From positions 1 through 41,853 of the forward strand of contig JADHNU010000020.1 in the NCBI GenBank assembly GCA_016779325.1: a stretch of DNA of 41,853 bases, given 5' to 3'. This DNA comes from Pseudomonadales bacterium. Lineage in GTDB: Bacteria; Pseudomonadota; Gammaproteobacteria; Pseudomonadales; Azotimanducaceae. Below the pieces are notes generated by a model. That model did not search any database and was not told where the DNA came from. It saw nothing but the letters and a program-made list of their open reading frames with translations. Both the position numbers and the translations under genes were made by a program. How positions within the stretch are numbered: position 1 is the first letter of the stretch; the number at the start of each line of letters is the position of its first letter. Shown in pieces: positions 10,296 through 19,593 of this stretch.

Positions 10296-11800
10296 GGGCG
10301 CTCTGGGGAGCGCTGCTTCTGTGCCTGCTATTCGGGCTGCCCCCGGTTCGAGCCGAGGCGCGGCCCCTTGTGGTCGGCAGCAAGAACTTCACGGAAGGGC
10401 GCCTTCTGGGGGAGCTGCTCGCGCAGCGACTTGAGGCGGCGGGGCTGCCCGTGGCGCGACGGCTGGGCCTTGGGGGCACGCTGATTTGCTATCAAGCGCT
10501 TACCGCTGGAGAAATAGACCTCTACGTGGAATATACGGGCACGCTGCGGGAGGCGATTTTACCGCCGGACCAGCCTCCGGGCCTCGACGGCCTGCGGGGC
10601 CCGCTCGGCGAGCGCGGCCTTGCGCTGCTCGACCCGCTGGGTTTTAACAATACCTATGCCCTGGCTTTAGCGGGGCCCGTGGCACGCCGCGAAGGGGTCA
10701 CGCGCATTTCCGAGCTTCGCGCCTACCCCCAGCTGCCTGCGGCTTTCAGCCACGAGTTTCTCGATCGCCGCGACGGCTGGCGTGCCCTTAAGGCCCGCTA
10801 CGGGCTGCCCCAAGCCGCCGTGGGCATCGACAATGCCTTGGCCTATCAGAGCTTGGCGGATGGCCAGCTTGCCCTCACGGACGCCAACAGCACGGACGGA
10901 GAGCTGCTTCGCTACGACCTGGTGGTGCTCGACGATGACCTGGCTTTTTTTCCCGAGTATCAGGCCGTGCCCCTCGTCCGCGACGCCTTTCCCGCGGCGG
11001 CTCGGGCGGCCCTGGCGCCCCTGGCGGGCCGCCTGAATGCGGAAACCATGCGGCGCCTGAACGCGGCCGTGGCGGTGGAAGGGGCGGCCTTTGCGACGGT
11101 GGCAGCGCGCTATCTGGCCGAGGAGGGCTTGGGGCCGGCCCAGCCCGCCGAGGCGGCGCTAAGCGCCGGAGCCGGCCGGTGGGCGCGCATCGCCCTGCGG
11201 ACCCGGGAGCATCTGCAGCTCACGGGGCTCGCGCTTCTGGGCGCGTGCCTCCTTGGCATTCCCCTGGCGGTCCTGGTGCACCGCCGGCGGCGCCTTGCGC
11301 AAGGCGTGCTCTACGTCGCCGGCCTCGCCCAAACCATTCCGTCCTTGGCGTTGCTGGCGCTCATGATTCCCCTGCTGGGCATCGGCGCTGCCCCGGCGAT
11401 CCTGGCCCTGCTGATCTACGCCCTGCTGCCCATTTTGCGCAATACGCTGACGGCGCTCTTGGGGGTTGATCCCTCGCTTCGCCGAGTGGCGCTGGCCATG
11501 GGCCTCACCCCCTGGCAGCAGCTGCGCTTTTTGGTGCTGCCCCTGGCCTTGCCGACCATTCTGGCTGGGGTGCGCACGGCCACGGTCATTAGCCTTGGCG
11601 CCGCCACCCTTGCCGCTTTCGTTGGGGCCGGGGGCCTTGGCGAACCCATCGTCACGGGCATTTCCCTCAACAATACGGCGCTCATTCTTGAAGGAGCCGT
11701 GCCGGCTGCGGCCCTGGCCCTCCTGGCCGAATGGGGCTTCGAAGCACTGGAGGCCCGGCTCGTGGCCCCGCCCCTGCGCCGCGATCCCCTCGCGGGCTAG
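10292..11800 (+). CDS. Fused substrate-binding protein and permease of OpuC/OsmU-type ABC importer
   Basis: The 502-residue protein joins two functions. After a signal-like helix (ending PPVRAEA, residues 1-23) comes an OpuAC-type binding domain starting [15 protein letters not shown] and containing DLYVEYTGT. From about residue 300 to 490 there is a permease with about five to six membrane helices. It has an EAA-type loop ([20 protein letters not shown]) that docks on the ATPase. The binding domain is N-terminal, the reverse of the permease-first order seen in EgtUBC-like fusions. The start ATG lies in an ATGA overlap with the ATPase gene. The two genes would make a complete importer (two copies of each chain). 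Confidence 0.93.
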   Translation: MRALWGALLLCLLFGLPPVRAEARPLVVGSKNFTEGRLLGELLAQRLEAAGLPVARRLGLGGTLICYQALTAGEIDLYVEYTGTLREAILPPDQPPGLDGLRGPLGERGLALLDPLGFNNTYALALAGPVARREGVTRISELRAYPQLPAAFSHEFLDRRDGWRALKARYGLPQAAVGIDNALAYQSLADGQLALTDANSTDGELLRYDLVVLDDDLAFFPEYQAVPLVRDAFPAAARAALAPLAGRLNAETMRRLNAAVAVEGAAFATVAARYLAEEGLGPAQPAEAALSAGAGRWARIALRTREHLQLTGLALLGACLLGIPLAVLVHRRRRLAQGVLYVAGLAQTIPSLALLALMIPLLGIGAAPAILALLIYALLPILRNTLTALLGVDPSLRRVALAMGLTPWQQLRFLVLPLALPTILAGVRTATVISLGAATLAAFVGAGGLGEPIVTGISLNNTALILEGAVPAAALALLAEWGFEALEARLVAPPLRRDPLAG

Positions 11801-13062
11801 CCGAGGGCGCGGGTCAGCACGGTCACCATGGCGGCGACGTCCTCCCCTGCACAGAGCTCCCGGATAGAGTGCATGGCCAGCTGAGGAATGCCCACGTCCA
11901 CCGTGGCAATGCCCAGTTCCGCGGCCGTGATGGGGCCGATGGTGCTTCCGCAGCCGAGGTCCGAGCGGGTGACGAAGCTCTGCACGGGCACCGCGACCTG
12001 TTCGCACAGGTCTCGGAATTTCGCTTGCGTAGCGCTGTTCGAGGCATAGCGCTGATTGGCGTTGATTTTAATCACGGGCCCGCCGCCAAGAAGGGGGCCG
12101 TGGGCGCGGTCGTGGCGATCGGGAAAGTTCGGGTGCACGGCGTGAGCGTTGTCCGCCGAAATGAGCCAGGCCCGGGCGCGAAGGCGCGCGCTGGCTTCTT
12201 CCTCCGGGGTAATGCGCCGCAGCACTTGATCGAGAAAGGGGCCTGCAGCCCCGGAGCTCGATGCGCTTCCCACCTCTTCGTGGTCGTTCAGCACGATAAG
12301 CGCCGGCGCGTCGCCGCTGGCGAGGAGCGCTTCCGTGGCGCAGAAGCAGCTCAAAAGGTTGTCGAGGCGTGCGCTGGCCAAGAAGGCGCCATCGACTCCC
12401 AGGCGGGCAGCCCCTTGGGTGTCGTAGAAGAGCAATTCATGGTCAAGGATTCGGTCCACGGCGTGCCCTGCCGCCTTCAGGGCCGTGGTGAGCAAGCGCT
12501 CAAGCCCCGCCTCACTGTTCTCAAAGGCAAAGAGGGCGGGCAAATCCGTTTGCGCGTTGATGCTGCGCTTTTGATTCGCTTCCTTATCAAGGTGAATGGC
12601 GAGGGACGGGATGATGGCGAGCTTTTCCGGCAGATTCACCCGCGCGCTGGCGACGAGCCCGCTTTCGTCGCGGAAGTGCACGCGCCCGGCGAGGGCCAGG
12701 TCCCGGTCAAACCAGGGGTTTTGGAGCACGCCGCCATAGGGCTCGACGGCCAAGCGAAGGAGGCCCTGGCCGTCGAGTTCGGGTTTGGGCTTGAGCTTCA
12801 GCGCGGGGCTATCGGTATGACCACCGATGAGCGTAGGTCCTTCTAGGAACCGGCCCGGGGCGCGAAAGGCGATGAGGGCGCTGTCGTTGCGGGTGACCAG
12901 GTAGCGCCCCTCGGGTTTCAGGGACCAGGCCTCGGCCTCCTCGAGGGGTTCGTAGCCCGCGGCCTCCAGACGCGTCCGCAGGTTCGCCACGGCATGAAAG
13001 GGCGTGGGCGAGCCGTCGAGAAAGGCGCACAGGCGGGAGAGGAGGGATGCGTCAGCGGACAT
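11797..13062 (-). CDS. apeB: M18 family aminopeptidase (aspartyl aminopeptidase type)
   Basis: This is a dinuclear zinc aminopeptidase of family M18, which removes N-terminal residues, typically Asp or Glu, from peptides in the cytoplasm. The zinc motif GGHTDSPALKLKP begins at residue 80 (H82, D84). NDHEEVGS carries the catalytic Glu pair, and SDLGCGSTIGPI is the family C-terminal signature. The length of 421 residues fits bacterial ApeB/DAP proteins. It runs opposite to its neighbours, overlapping the ABC permease gene tail by four bases, and diverges from the Nudix gene across 78 bases. Confidence 0.94.
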   Translation of the reverse strand: MSADASLLSRLCAFLDGSPTPFHAVANLRTRLEAAGYEPLEEAEAWSLKPEGRYLVTRNDSALIAFRAPGRFLEGPTLIGGHTDSPALKLKPKPELDGQGLLRLAVEPYGGVLQNPWFDRDLALAGRVHFRDESGLVASARVNLPEKLAIIPSLAIHLDKEANQKRSINAQTDLPALFAFENSEAGLERLLTTALKAAGHAVDRILDHELLFYDTQGAARLGVDGAFLASARLDNLLSCFCATEALLASGDAPALIVLNDHEEVGSASSSGAAGPFLDQVLRRITPEEEASARLRARAWLISADNAHAVHPNFPDRHDRAHGPLLGGGPVIKINANQRYASNSATQAKFRDLCEQVAVPVQSFVTRSDLGCGSTIGPITAAELGIATVDVGIPQLAMHSIRELCAGEDVAAMVTVLTRALG

Positions 13063-13140
13063 GGTCGGCCCCTAGCCATGGAAAAAGACGCTATCGTACG
13101 CGGTGTGCTCAGGGGCCCCAAGGCCCCCTAAGGAGGCAGA

Positions 13141-13956
13141 GTGAAAAGCTATTTCCCCGGGCAAACGGGCTTTGTGCCGGCGGCGGAGGCGGAAAAGCGC
13201 TTCGCTGCCACGGTGATGTTGCTCCGTGATGGGCCGACGGGGCTCGAGGTGTTCATGATGGAGCGCGCCGCGACCGTCGATTTTGGCGGCCTCCATGTCT
13301 TCCCCGGAGGCAAGGTGGACTTCTCTGATCGCGCCGAGGACCTCGAAGCTCATGCCAGTGGCCTGACCGATGCGGAGGCCAGCCGGCGCCTGGGCCTAGA
13401 GACGGGAGGGCTTGCCTTTTGGGTGGCCGCGGTCCGGGAATGTTTTGAGGAAGCCGGCGTGCTGCTGGCCTATGGCCCCGATGGCGCGCTGCTGCGTACG
13501 GAGGATCCCCGCTGGGCGTCGGCCCTGGCTGAGCTGCGCGATGAGGTCAACGCCGGCCGCTTGCCGTTCTTGGATCTGTGTAAGCGGTTCAAGCTGCGCT
13601 TGGCTCTCGATCAGGTTCACTACTTCAGCCACTGGTTCACCCCGGAGGGGCCGCCCCGGCGCTACGACACGCGCTTTTTCGTTACCGCAGCGCCGCCCCA
13701 GGAGGGGGTGCATGATGACTGGGAACTGGTGGGGTCTCGCTGGGTTTCTCCGAAGGCGGCCCTGGCCGCCTGGGAGCGCGAAGAAATTCAGATGATCTAC
13801 CCCACCCACAGCACGGTGCGTGCCCTGGCGACCTTCCCGGATCAGGCCTCTGCCCTGGCGGCGGTGCGCAGCGGCGCCCATCGCCCGCTGGTGACGCCGG
13901 ATGAAACCCTTTCCCGGGAGGGGCTCCAGGCCCCGCCCCCCCTGCCCGAGGCGTAG
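13141..13956 (+). CDS. Nudix hydrolase, NUDT19-like with split Nudix box
   Basis: This is a 271-residue pyrophosphohydrolase of the Nudix superfamily. The Nudix box is split by an insertion: FPGGKVD near residues 58-64 supplies the N-terminal part, and AVRECFEEAG about 40 residues later supplies the REXXEE metal-binding core. Such an insertion is typical of NUDT19/NUDT7-type CoA diphosphatases, so coenzyme A or acyl-CoA thioester hydrolysis is the best guess. GTG 13141 is the start, supported by AAGGAGG six bases upstream. The gene is followed after nine bases by the Att-like ABC operon and may be its first gene. Confidence 0.88.
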   Translation: MKSYFPGQTGFVPAAEAEKRFAATVMLLRDGPTGLEVFMMERAATVDFGGLHVFPGGKVDFSDRAEDLEAHASGLTDAEASRRLGLETGGLAFWVAAVRECFEEAGVLLAYGPDGALLRTEDPRWASALAELRDEVNAGRLPFLDLCKRFKLRLALDQVHYFSHWFTPEGPPRRYDTRFFVTAAPPQEGVHDDWELVGSRWVSPKAALAAWEREEIQMIYPTHSTVRALATFPDQASALAAVRSGAHRPLVTPDETLSREGLQAPPPLPEA

Positions 13957-13965
13957 GGCGCGCTC

Positions 13966-14634
13966 GTGGCGCGGCTTCAGGTCGACGACCTCACTCTGCG
14001 GGTGGGCGCCGGGGCTGACGCGCTTACCCTGTTTTCGGGCCTGAATCTGACCCTAGAGGGCGGAGAATCCCTGGCCCTGACGGGACGAAGCGGCAGCGGC
14101 AAGAGCTCCCTGCTCCACTGCCTCGGGGGGCTGTTGACGCCCCAGGCGGGGCGGGTGTGCTGGACCCCGGCAGGGCAGCCGACGGTGGCCCTCAGCGCCG
14201 TGGGGGAGGGCGCCCGTTCGGCCTTCCGGCGCCGTCATCTGGGGTTCGTATTCCAGTTCTTCCACCTCATTCCGACCCTGACGGCTTTGGAAAACGTGGC
14301 CTTTATGGCCGAACTGGCGGGCCAGGACGCACCCCTCGAGCGTGCGCGGGCCATGCTGGACGCCGTTGGCCTGGGGGCGCGAGGTTCGGCTTTCCCCGAG
14401 ACCCTTTCGGGGGGTGAGCAGCAACGGGTAGCCCTCGCCCGCGCCCTCGTCCATGGCCCCGCGGCGGTGCTCGCCGATGAGCCCACGGGCAACTTAGACG
14501 GCCGCACCGCGGACGCTGTCGCTGCGGTCCTCTTCGAGCAGGTCCGTCGCGTTGGGGCGGCGCTGATCCTTGTGACCCACGATCCCGCTCTGGCCGCCCG
14601 GGCCGACGGGACTCTGGCGCTGGGGGCGGGATGA
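13966..14634 (+). CDS. ABC ATPase of a MacB/LolD/AttE-type exporter
   Basis: This 222-residue ATPase belongs to the MacB/LolD/FtsE group that partners FtsX-type permeases. Walker A GRSGSGKSS spans residues 40-48. The signature LSGGEQQRVALARAL and the ADEPTGNLD Walker B extension are diagnostic of the group. The start is GTG at 13966, with only a weak TAGGG upstream, so translation may depend on coupling to the Nudix gene nine bases before. It overlaps the permease gene by four bases. With the permease and the lipocalin-like protein it forms an AttEFGH-like set; such systems are thought to move or extract lipids or lipophilic molecules rather than import solutes. Confidence 0.92.
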   Translation: MARLQVDDLTLRVGAGADALTLFSGLNLTLEGGESLALTGRSGSGKSSLLHCLGGLLTPQAGRVCWTPAGQPTVALSAVGEGARSAFRRRHLGFVFQFFHLIPTLTALENVAFMAELAGQDAPLERARAMLDAVGLGARGSAFPETLSGGEQQRVALARALVHGPAAVLADEPTGNLDGRTADAVAAVLFEQVRRVGAALILVTHDPALAARADGTLALGAG

Positions 14635-17144
14635 CGTATCTGTGGCGGGCTCGGCGCCGCGCGCTCCGGCGGGAGCCCCTGCAGAGCGCGCTGCTGATTC
14701 TCAGCCTGGCCCTGGGGGTGGCCGTGGTGGTGGCCGTGGATTTGGTGAACGCTGCGTCCCGCACGGCCATGGCCTCGGCCTCGGCTCAGCTTGAGGGGTT
14801 CAGTACCCATCGCCTCGAGGGGCCTGGGGGCAGTTTGGACCTGGCCACCTACGCGGAGCTCCGTCGAGCCTGGCGCCAAGGCACCTTGCTGGCGAGCGAG
14901 GACCGGGTCCGGGGCTTTGCTCCGGTGCTGGAAGGGCGGCTCCGCCTTGGGGACGGACGGGGGCTCGTGCTCCTGGGTATCGATCCCTTTGCAAGCCTAC
15001 AAAACGTGGCCTTTTCTGACGCCGGGCAGGCGACGAGCGCCCTGGCCTGGGAGTCGTTCCTGCTTCAGCCGGGAGCAGCGTTTCTGCCCGATGGATTCCT
15101 CTCGGCCGAGGGCTTAGCCCTGGGCGATGCGATTCCCGTGCAGGGACGGCCGCCCCTCACGGTGCTGGGCACCCTACCCGGAGACGACGGCGCCTCGGCC
15201 CAGCCCCTCGCGGTGGTGGATTTGGCCACGGCCCAGGAGTGGCTCGGGGTGACCGATCGCCTTTCCCGCATTGATCTTGCGCTCACCCCGCCGGCGACCC
15301 AAAGCCTGGGGCGACGCGCGCTGGAGCGCCTCTTCCCCGGCTTGCTGTTGCCTAACAAGGCGCCCCCGGTGGCGCTGCACCCCGCCTTACGGGCCCGCTA
15401 TCCCGGCCTCATGGTGCGCAGCCAGGCGGAAACGCGCCTCGCCCTCGGCGGGCTTGCCAGCGCCTTTCAGCTCAATTTGGCGGCCATGGGCCTCCTCGCC
15501 ATGGTGGTGGGGCTGTACCTTCTTTACGGGGCCCTTACCTTTAGCGTCCGCCGCCGCCTCGAGAGTTTTGGGCGCTTCCGCGCCCTCGGCGTACCCCAGG
15601 GGCAGCTGCGTAGCCTCGTGCTGCGGGAGGCGCTGGTCTTTGCGAGCCTCGGGGCCCTGCTGGGCTTGGGGCTGGGCCGGGTGCTCGCCGGGGGGCTCCT
15701 AGGGCTGGTCTCCGATACGCTGGCCGGGCTCTATGATCAGGTGGCGATTGCGGCCTTGCCCTTCGATCCCGTGCCCTATCTAAAGGGCCTCCTGCTTGCC
15801 CTGGGCGGCGCCTTTTTCGTGGCTTGGCCCCTTGCTGGCGAGGCCGCCCGGGCGCCGCTTTTGCCGCGGGCAGGACGCCCTCTGGCGCCGCCAATCCGCT
15901 TATCCGGTGCCGTCGGGCTTGGCCTTGGGGCCGCCTTGCTCCTTAGCTTTCCCACGGGCTATCTCGGGGCCCTGGCGGCCCTCGCGGCCCTGTTGCTCGC
16001 CGGTGCGCAGCTGGTCGCGCCGGTCACCGGCGGCCTGCTCCGGGTTCTGGGCCGCCTCGCCGAACCCTTGCCGCTCGGGCTGCGCCTGCCCCTTCGGGAG
16101 GCCAGCCGGGGGCTGGGCCGAGCCCAGCTCGCCCTGGCGGCGCTCGTCGTGGCGCTGGCGACCGCTGTGGGCATGACCATTATGGTGAGCAGTTTCCGCC
16201 TGACCGTTGCCGATTGGCTGACAGAGCGTCTGGATGCGCCGGTGCTGGTACGCGGCGCGGCCTTAGGGGCGGATCGGCCCGTTCTGGAAGCTGCGCTGCA
16301 CGCGGCGCGGGAGGCGGGCGTGGTGTCCGGCTGGGTGTGGCGCCAGGGCGTGGAGGATTGGCTCGAGCCCCATCCCGTCAGCGTGGTGCTCCTGGAAGCG
16401 GAAGGGCGACCGGCCCCCCAGCTGCGCCTGAGCGAGCCCCTCGCCCGTCGGCTTGCGCGTCCCGATGCGCCCACCCTGAGCTGGCCCGGGCGGCTGGACG
16501 GGGCGCAGGCCCTGGCGCCCTTTTATCGCGCCTACGGGGGCGGACGGCCCGAGCTCGAAATGCCGCGGGCGCTTTGGCAGGGGCCCGCGCCGGAGGGGCC
16601 CTGGGGCTTGGCGATTTATGGCGATGCGGAGGTTCTTGAGCGGCGCCTCGCGCCGATCCTGCCGGACGGGGCAGAGATGCTGGCCCAGGGGCCCGTGAAG
16701 GCCCGGGCTCTGGCCATCTTTGACCGCACGTTCCGGGTGACCGCCGTGCTGCAAACCTTGGCGGGCCTCGTCGCCGGCGTCGGCTTGCTGAGCGCCTTTG
16801 CGGGCCTCGCGCTGGATCGTCAGCGCCAGCTCAGCGCCCTTCGGGTACTGGGGGCGCCCCGGCGCTTTGCCGCCCGCCAACTTCTGCTGGAGGCGGGCCT
16901 GCTGGCGAGCCTGGCGGGGCTCTGCGCGCTACCCCTGGGTCTGCTGGCGGCGTGGGTGTTGTGCGATGCGGTGAATTTGCGCGCTTTCCTTTGGACCCTG
17001 GACTTTCACGTTCCCGCCGGCGCCTTTCTGCAAGCGCTGGCGCTGGCGCTCGGTGCGGGGCTCCTGGCAGCGCTCGGTCCGGCGCTCCGGGCGGCCCTAG
17101 CGCCTCCCGCTCACGTTCTGGAGGTGCTTCGTGCGGAGGGCTAG
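14631..17144 (+). CDS. Double FtsX-domain permease of Att-like ABC system
   Basis: The 837-residue protein has two FtsX-type units in one chain, where AttF and AttG are separate proteins. The first helix (LLILSLALGVAVVVAVDLV, near residues 22-40) is followed by a large periplasmic MacB-type domain. A cluster of helices lies around 270-470, then a second periplasmic region and three C-terminal helices (about 705-830). This topology fits extraction of molecules from the outer leaflet of the inner membrane. ATGA overlap with the ATPase gene and a ribosome-binding site for the next gene inside its own 3' end indicate tight operon coupling. The transported molecule is unknown. Confidence 0.92.
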   Translation: MTYLWRARRRALRREPLQSALLILSLALGVAVVVAVDLVNAASRTAMASASAQLEGFSTHRLEGPGGSLDLATYAELRRAWRQGTLLASEDRVRGFAPVLEGRLRLGDGRGLVLLGIDPFASLQNVAFSDAGQATSALAWESFLLQPGAAFLPDGFLSAEGLALGDAIPVQGRPPLTVLGTLPGDDGASAQPLAVVDLATAQEWLGVTDRLSRIDLALTPPATQSLGRRALERLFPGLLLPNKAPPVALHPALRARYPGLMVRSQAETRLALGGLASAFQLNLAAMGLLAMVVGLYLLYGALTFSVRRRLESFGRFRALGVPQGQLRSLVLREALVFASLGALLGLGLGRVLAGGLLGLVSDTLAGLYDQVAIAALPFDPVPYLKGLLLALGGAFFVAWPLAGEAARAPLLPRAGRPLAPPIRLSGAVGLGLGAALLLSFPTGYLGALAALAALLLAGAQLVAPVTGGLLRVLGRLAEPLPLGLRLPLREASRGLGRAQLALAALVVALATAVGMTIMVSSFRLTVADWLTERLDAPVLVRGAALGADRPVLEAALHAAREAGVVSGWVWRQGVEDWLEPHPVSVVLLEAEGRPAPQLRLSEPLARRLARPDAPTLSWPGRLDGAQALAPFYRAYGGGRPELEMPRALWQGPAPEGPWGLAIYGDAEVLERRLAPILPDGAEMLAQGPVKARALAIFDRTFRVTAVLQTLAGLVAGVGLLSAFAGLALDRQRQLSALRVLGAPRRFAARQLLLEAGLLASLAGLCALPLGLLAAWVLCDAVNLRAFLWTLDFHVPAGAFLQALALALGAGLLAALGPALRAALAPPAHVLEVLRAEG

Positions 17145-18285
17145 GGGCGGCCTCGCGCTTTTGCTGCTCTCCCTCCTTGCTGGCGGGGCGGGGGCGGCGG
17201 AGCTCCGCGCCGGCGCAGTCCTTGGCGCCGACGCCGACGGCTTCCTGCGCGCAGAGGCGCCGCGCCCCTTTCGCTTTCCCGAGGATCACGGCGTGAAGCC
17301 CGCCTACCGAACTCAGTGGTGGTATCTCACCGCGCATTTTCGCGATGAAGCGGGCCAGCCCTACGGGGTGCAATTCACCCTTTTTCGCCAGGGCCTGCGG
17401 GCCCCGGGTCGGGAAGCGCCCCGCGCTTCGCCCCTGGCCACGGAGGCCCTGTGGATGGCTCACCTCGCGCTGACCACACCAGAGGGGCACGCTGCGGAGG
17501 AGCGCTTTGCCCGCGATGCCCTGGCGCTGGCGGGGGTTCACGCCGCGCCCTTTCGTCTTTGGCTCGATGACTGGATCTTGGAGGGGGATGGCTCCGCAGC
17601 CGATCACCCCTTCCCCGGCAGGCTCCAGGCTACGCTGCGGGCGGGGGGAAAGCGCTATCGCCTGACCCTGGCCCTGGGCGCAGCGCGGGGGCCCGTGCTG
17701 CAAGGGGAGGAAGGGCTTTCCCTAAAGAGCCGGGAGACGGGCAGCGCCTCCTACTACTACTCCTACACGCGCCTGCCCGCGACGCTAACCCTTCAGGCGG
17801 AGGGGCGCACGGTTGCGGCGGAGGGCCTCGGCTGGTTCGATCGCGAGTGGAGCTCCGGTGCTCTGGCGCCGGATCAGGTCGGGTGGGACTGGCTGGCGCT
17901 GCATCTGGCCTCGGGCCATGACCTTATGCTTTTTCGCTTGCGTGGGGCCGACGGCGAGGTCGCAGGCGTTCAGGAGGGAACGCTGGTTGCACCGGACGGT
18001 TCGCAGCGGCGCCTCGCGCCCGATGCCTACCGCTTCACCCCCGTGCCCGGCGCCCGTTGGACGGGGCCTCACGGCGGCGCTTGGCCCGTGCGCTGGCGCT
18101 TGAACGTGCCAGCCCTGGGGGTGGATGACGTGCTCAGCGCCGTGCGGCCCGATCAGCACAACGATCTCACCGTGCCCTACTGGGAGGGCATGGTGTGCTT
18201 CGAAGGCGATCGGGACAGCTGCGGCTACCTCGAAATGACCGGCTACGAGCCGCCTACCGATGGGGCGCGAGCCAGCGTAGAGTAG
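17131..18285 (+). CDS. Secreted CrtC/AttH lipocalin-like protein
   Basis: The protein has 384 residues. A Sec signal peptide (about residues 1-24, ending AGGAGAA, no lipobox Cys) precedes two lipocalin-like beta domains of the CrtC/AttH family. Family marks include TQWWYLTAHF and GLGWFDREWSS followed by VGWDWLALHL. CrtC enzymes hydrate carotenoids, but AttH-type members are coupled to ABC exporters and probably bind lipophilic ligands in the periplasm. GTG 17131 is the start, with GGAGG at 17120-17124 inside the permease gene, giving a 14-base overlap. I see no carotenoid genes here, so the ABC-partner role is favoured. Confidence 0.9.
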   Translation: MRRARGGLALLLLSLLAGGAGAAELRAGAVLGADADGFLRAEAPRPFRFPEDHGVKPAYRTQWWYLTAHFRDEAGQPYGVQFTLFRQGLRAPGREAPRASPLATEALWMAHLALTTPEGHAAEERFARDALALAGVHAAPFRLWLDDWILEGDGSAADHPFPGRLQATLRAGGKRYRLTLALGAARGPVLQGEEGLSLKSRETGSASYYYSYTRLPATLTLQAEGRTVAAEGLGWFDREWSSGALAPDQVGWDWLALHLASGHDLMLFRLRGADGEVAGVQEGTLVAPDGSQRRLAPDAYRFTPVPGARWTGPHGGAWPVRWRLNVPALGVDDVLSAVRPDQHNDLTVPYWEGMVCFEGDRDSCGYLEMTGYEPPTDGARASVE

Positions 18286-18316
18286 CGCCTCGAAAAATAT
18301 GAGGAGGGCGTAGGCC

Positions 18317-19570
18317 ATGGCCCAGGACCGGCCCCGGGGCTTTACCACGGACATCTTGCACAGCGATCGCCTGCGCGGCGCCATTGAACACGGGGCGCTC
18401 CACAAGCCCGTGCACAGCTCGGTGGCCTATGGTTTTGAGGACGCCCAGATGCTGGCAGCGGTGTTTCAGGGGACGGAAAAAGGGTTCTCCTATAGCCGCA
18501 GTGGTAATCCCACGGTGGAGGCGCTAGAGGCCAAGATCACGGCCATGGAAGAGGGGGTGGGCACGGTCGCCTTCGCCACGGGCATGGCGGCCATCGGCTC
18601 GATTCTCTTTTCCCTCCTGCGAGCGGGCGATCACTTCCTTTCGTCCGCCTTTCTCTTTGGCAATACCAATAGCCTATTTCAGAGTTTCGCGGCCCAGGGC
18701 ATTGACGTGAGCTTCGCCGATGCCACCTCCCTTGACGCCATGAAGGCGGCCCTGCGGCCGGAAACCCGCATGGTTTTCGTGGAAACCATCGCCAACCCCC
18801 GCACGCAAATCGCCGACCTCGAAGCCCTCGGGGCCCTCTGCGCTGAGCGCGGCATCGTCTTTGTGGTGGATAACACCATGACCTCGCCCTGGCTCTTTCA
18901 GCCTAAGGCGGTGGGGGCGCACTTGGTGGTTAATGCGCTAACGAAATACATCGGTGGGCACGGTGCGGCCCTCGGCGGCGCTGTCACGGATACGGGCCTA
19001 TTCCCCTGGGATCGCTACCCGCACATTTTTGATGCTTATCGCAGTGCCCCGCCGGCGCGGCAAGCGCTCACCCAGCTGCGAAAAAAGGGGCTGCGGGACT
19101 TCGGCGCAAGCCTCGCCCCGGAAGCGGCTCATACCTTGGCCCTAGGCGCGGAAACGCTGGCGCTGCGCCTGGATCGGGCTTGCGCCAACGCGGCTGCGCT
19201 GGCGAGCTTTCTTGAGGCCCATCCCAAGGTGCAGCGGGTCTACCACCCAAGCTTGAAAAGTCATGCTCAGCACGATCGGGCCACGCGGCTCTTTCGCCAT
19301 CCCGGGGCGCTGCTCAGCTTCGAGCTTGATCCTCGGGAAGACCTGTTCGCCTTCTGCGACCGCCTGCAGCTCGCCGTGAACTCGACGAACTTGGGGGATA
19401 ATCGCACGCTAATCATTCCCGTGGCGCACACCATCTACTTTGAGATGGGGGCAGCCCGGCGCGCCGAAATGGGCCTTGCCGAGGGCTTGCTCCGGGTGAG
19501 CGTTGGCATTGAAGATTCCGGCGACTTGCTGGCAGATTTCGAAGCCAGTCTTGGGGCGCTTAAGTTTTAA
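18317..19570 (+). CDS. Cys/Met-metabolism PLP enzyme (cystathionine gamma-synthase family)
   Basis: This is a 417-residue fold-type I PLP enzyme of the transsulfuration group. The PLP lysine is K210 in NALTKYIGGHG. SYSRSGNPTVEALE (about 58-71) and FVVDNTMTSPW (about 182-192) are family motifs. It could be O-succinyl- or O-acetylhomoserine sulfhydrylase, cystathionine gamma-synthase or methionine gamma-lyase; sequence alone does not separate these. An ATG with GAGGAGG upstream sets the start. The next gene, an SDR, follows after about 23 bases. A MetR-type regulator lies 13 kb away; a link through methionine control is possible but not shown. Confidence 0.9.
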   Translation: MAQDRPRGFTTDILHSDRLRGAIEHGALHKPVHSSVAYGFEDAQMLAAVFQGTEKGFSYSRSGNPTVEALEAKITAMEEGVGTVAFATGMAAIGSILFSLLRAGDHFLSSAFLFGNTNSLFQSFAAQGIDVSFADATSLDAMKAALRPETRMVFVETIANPRTQIADLEALGALCAERGIVFVVDNTMTSPWLFQPKAVGAHLVVNALTKYIGGHGAALGGAVTDTGLFPWDRYPHIFDAYRSAPPARQALTQLRKKGLRDFGASLAPEAAHTLALGAETLALRLDRACANAAALASFLEAHPKVQRVYHPSLKSHAQHDRATRLFRHPGALLSFELDPREDLFAFCDRLQLAVNSTNLGDNRTLIIPVAHTIYFEMGAARRAEMGLAEGLLRVSVGIEDSGDLLADFEASLGALKF

Positions 19571-19593
19571 GGAACATGGCCGAAGGAGGGGGT

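Noticed and set aside
11731-12846. A 371-codon forward frame opposite the M18 aminopeptidase
   Set aside because: It is antisense to well-conserved motifs and begins inside the permease gene in another frame.
16831-17703. A 290-codon reverse frame opposite the permease/lipocalin junction
   Set aside because: It is antisense to two coupled genes, with a Pro/Arg-rich composition typical of a shadow frame.
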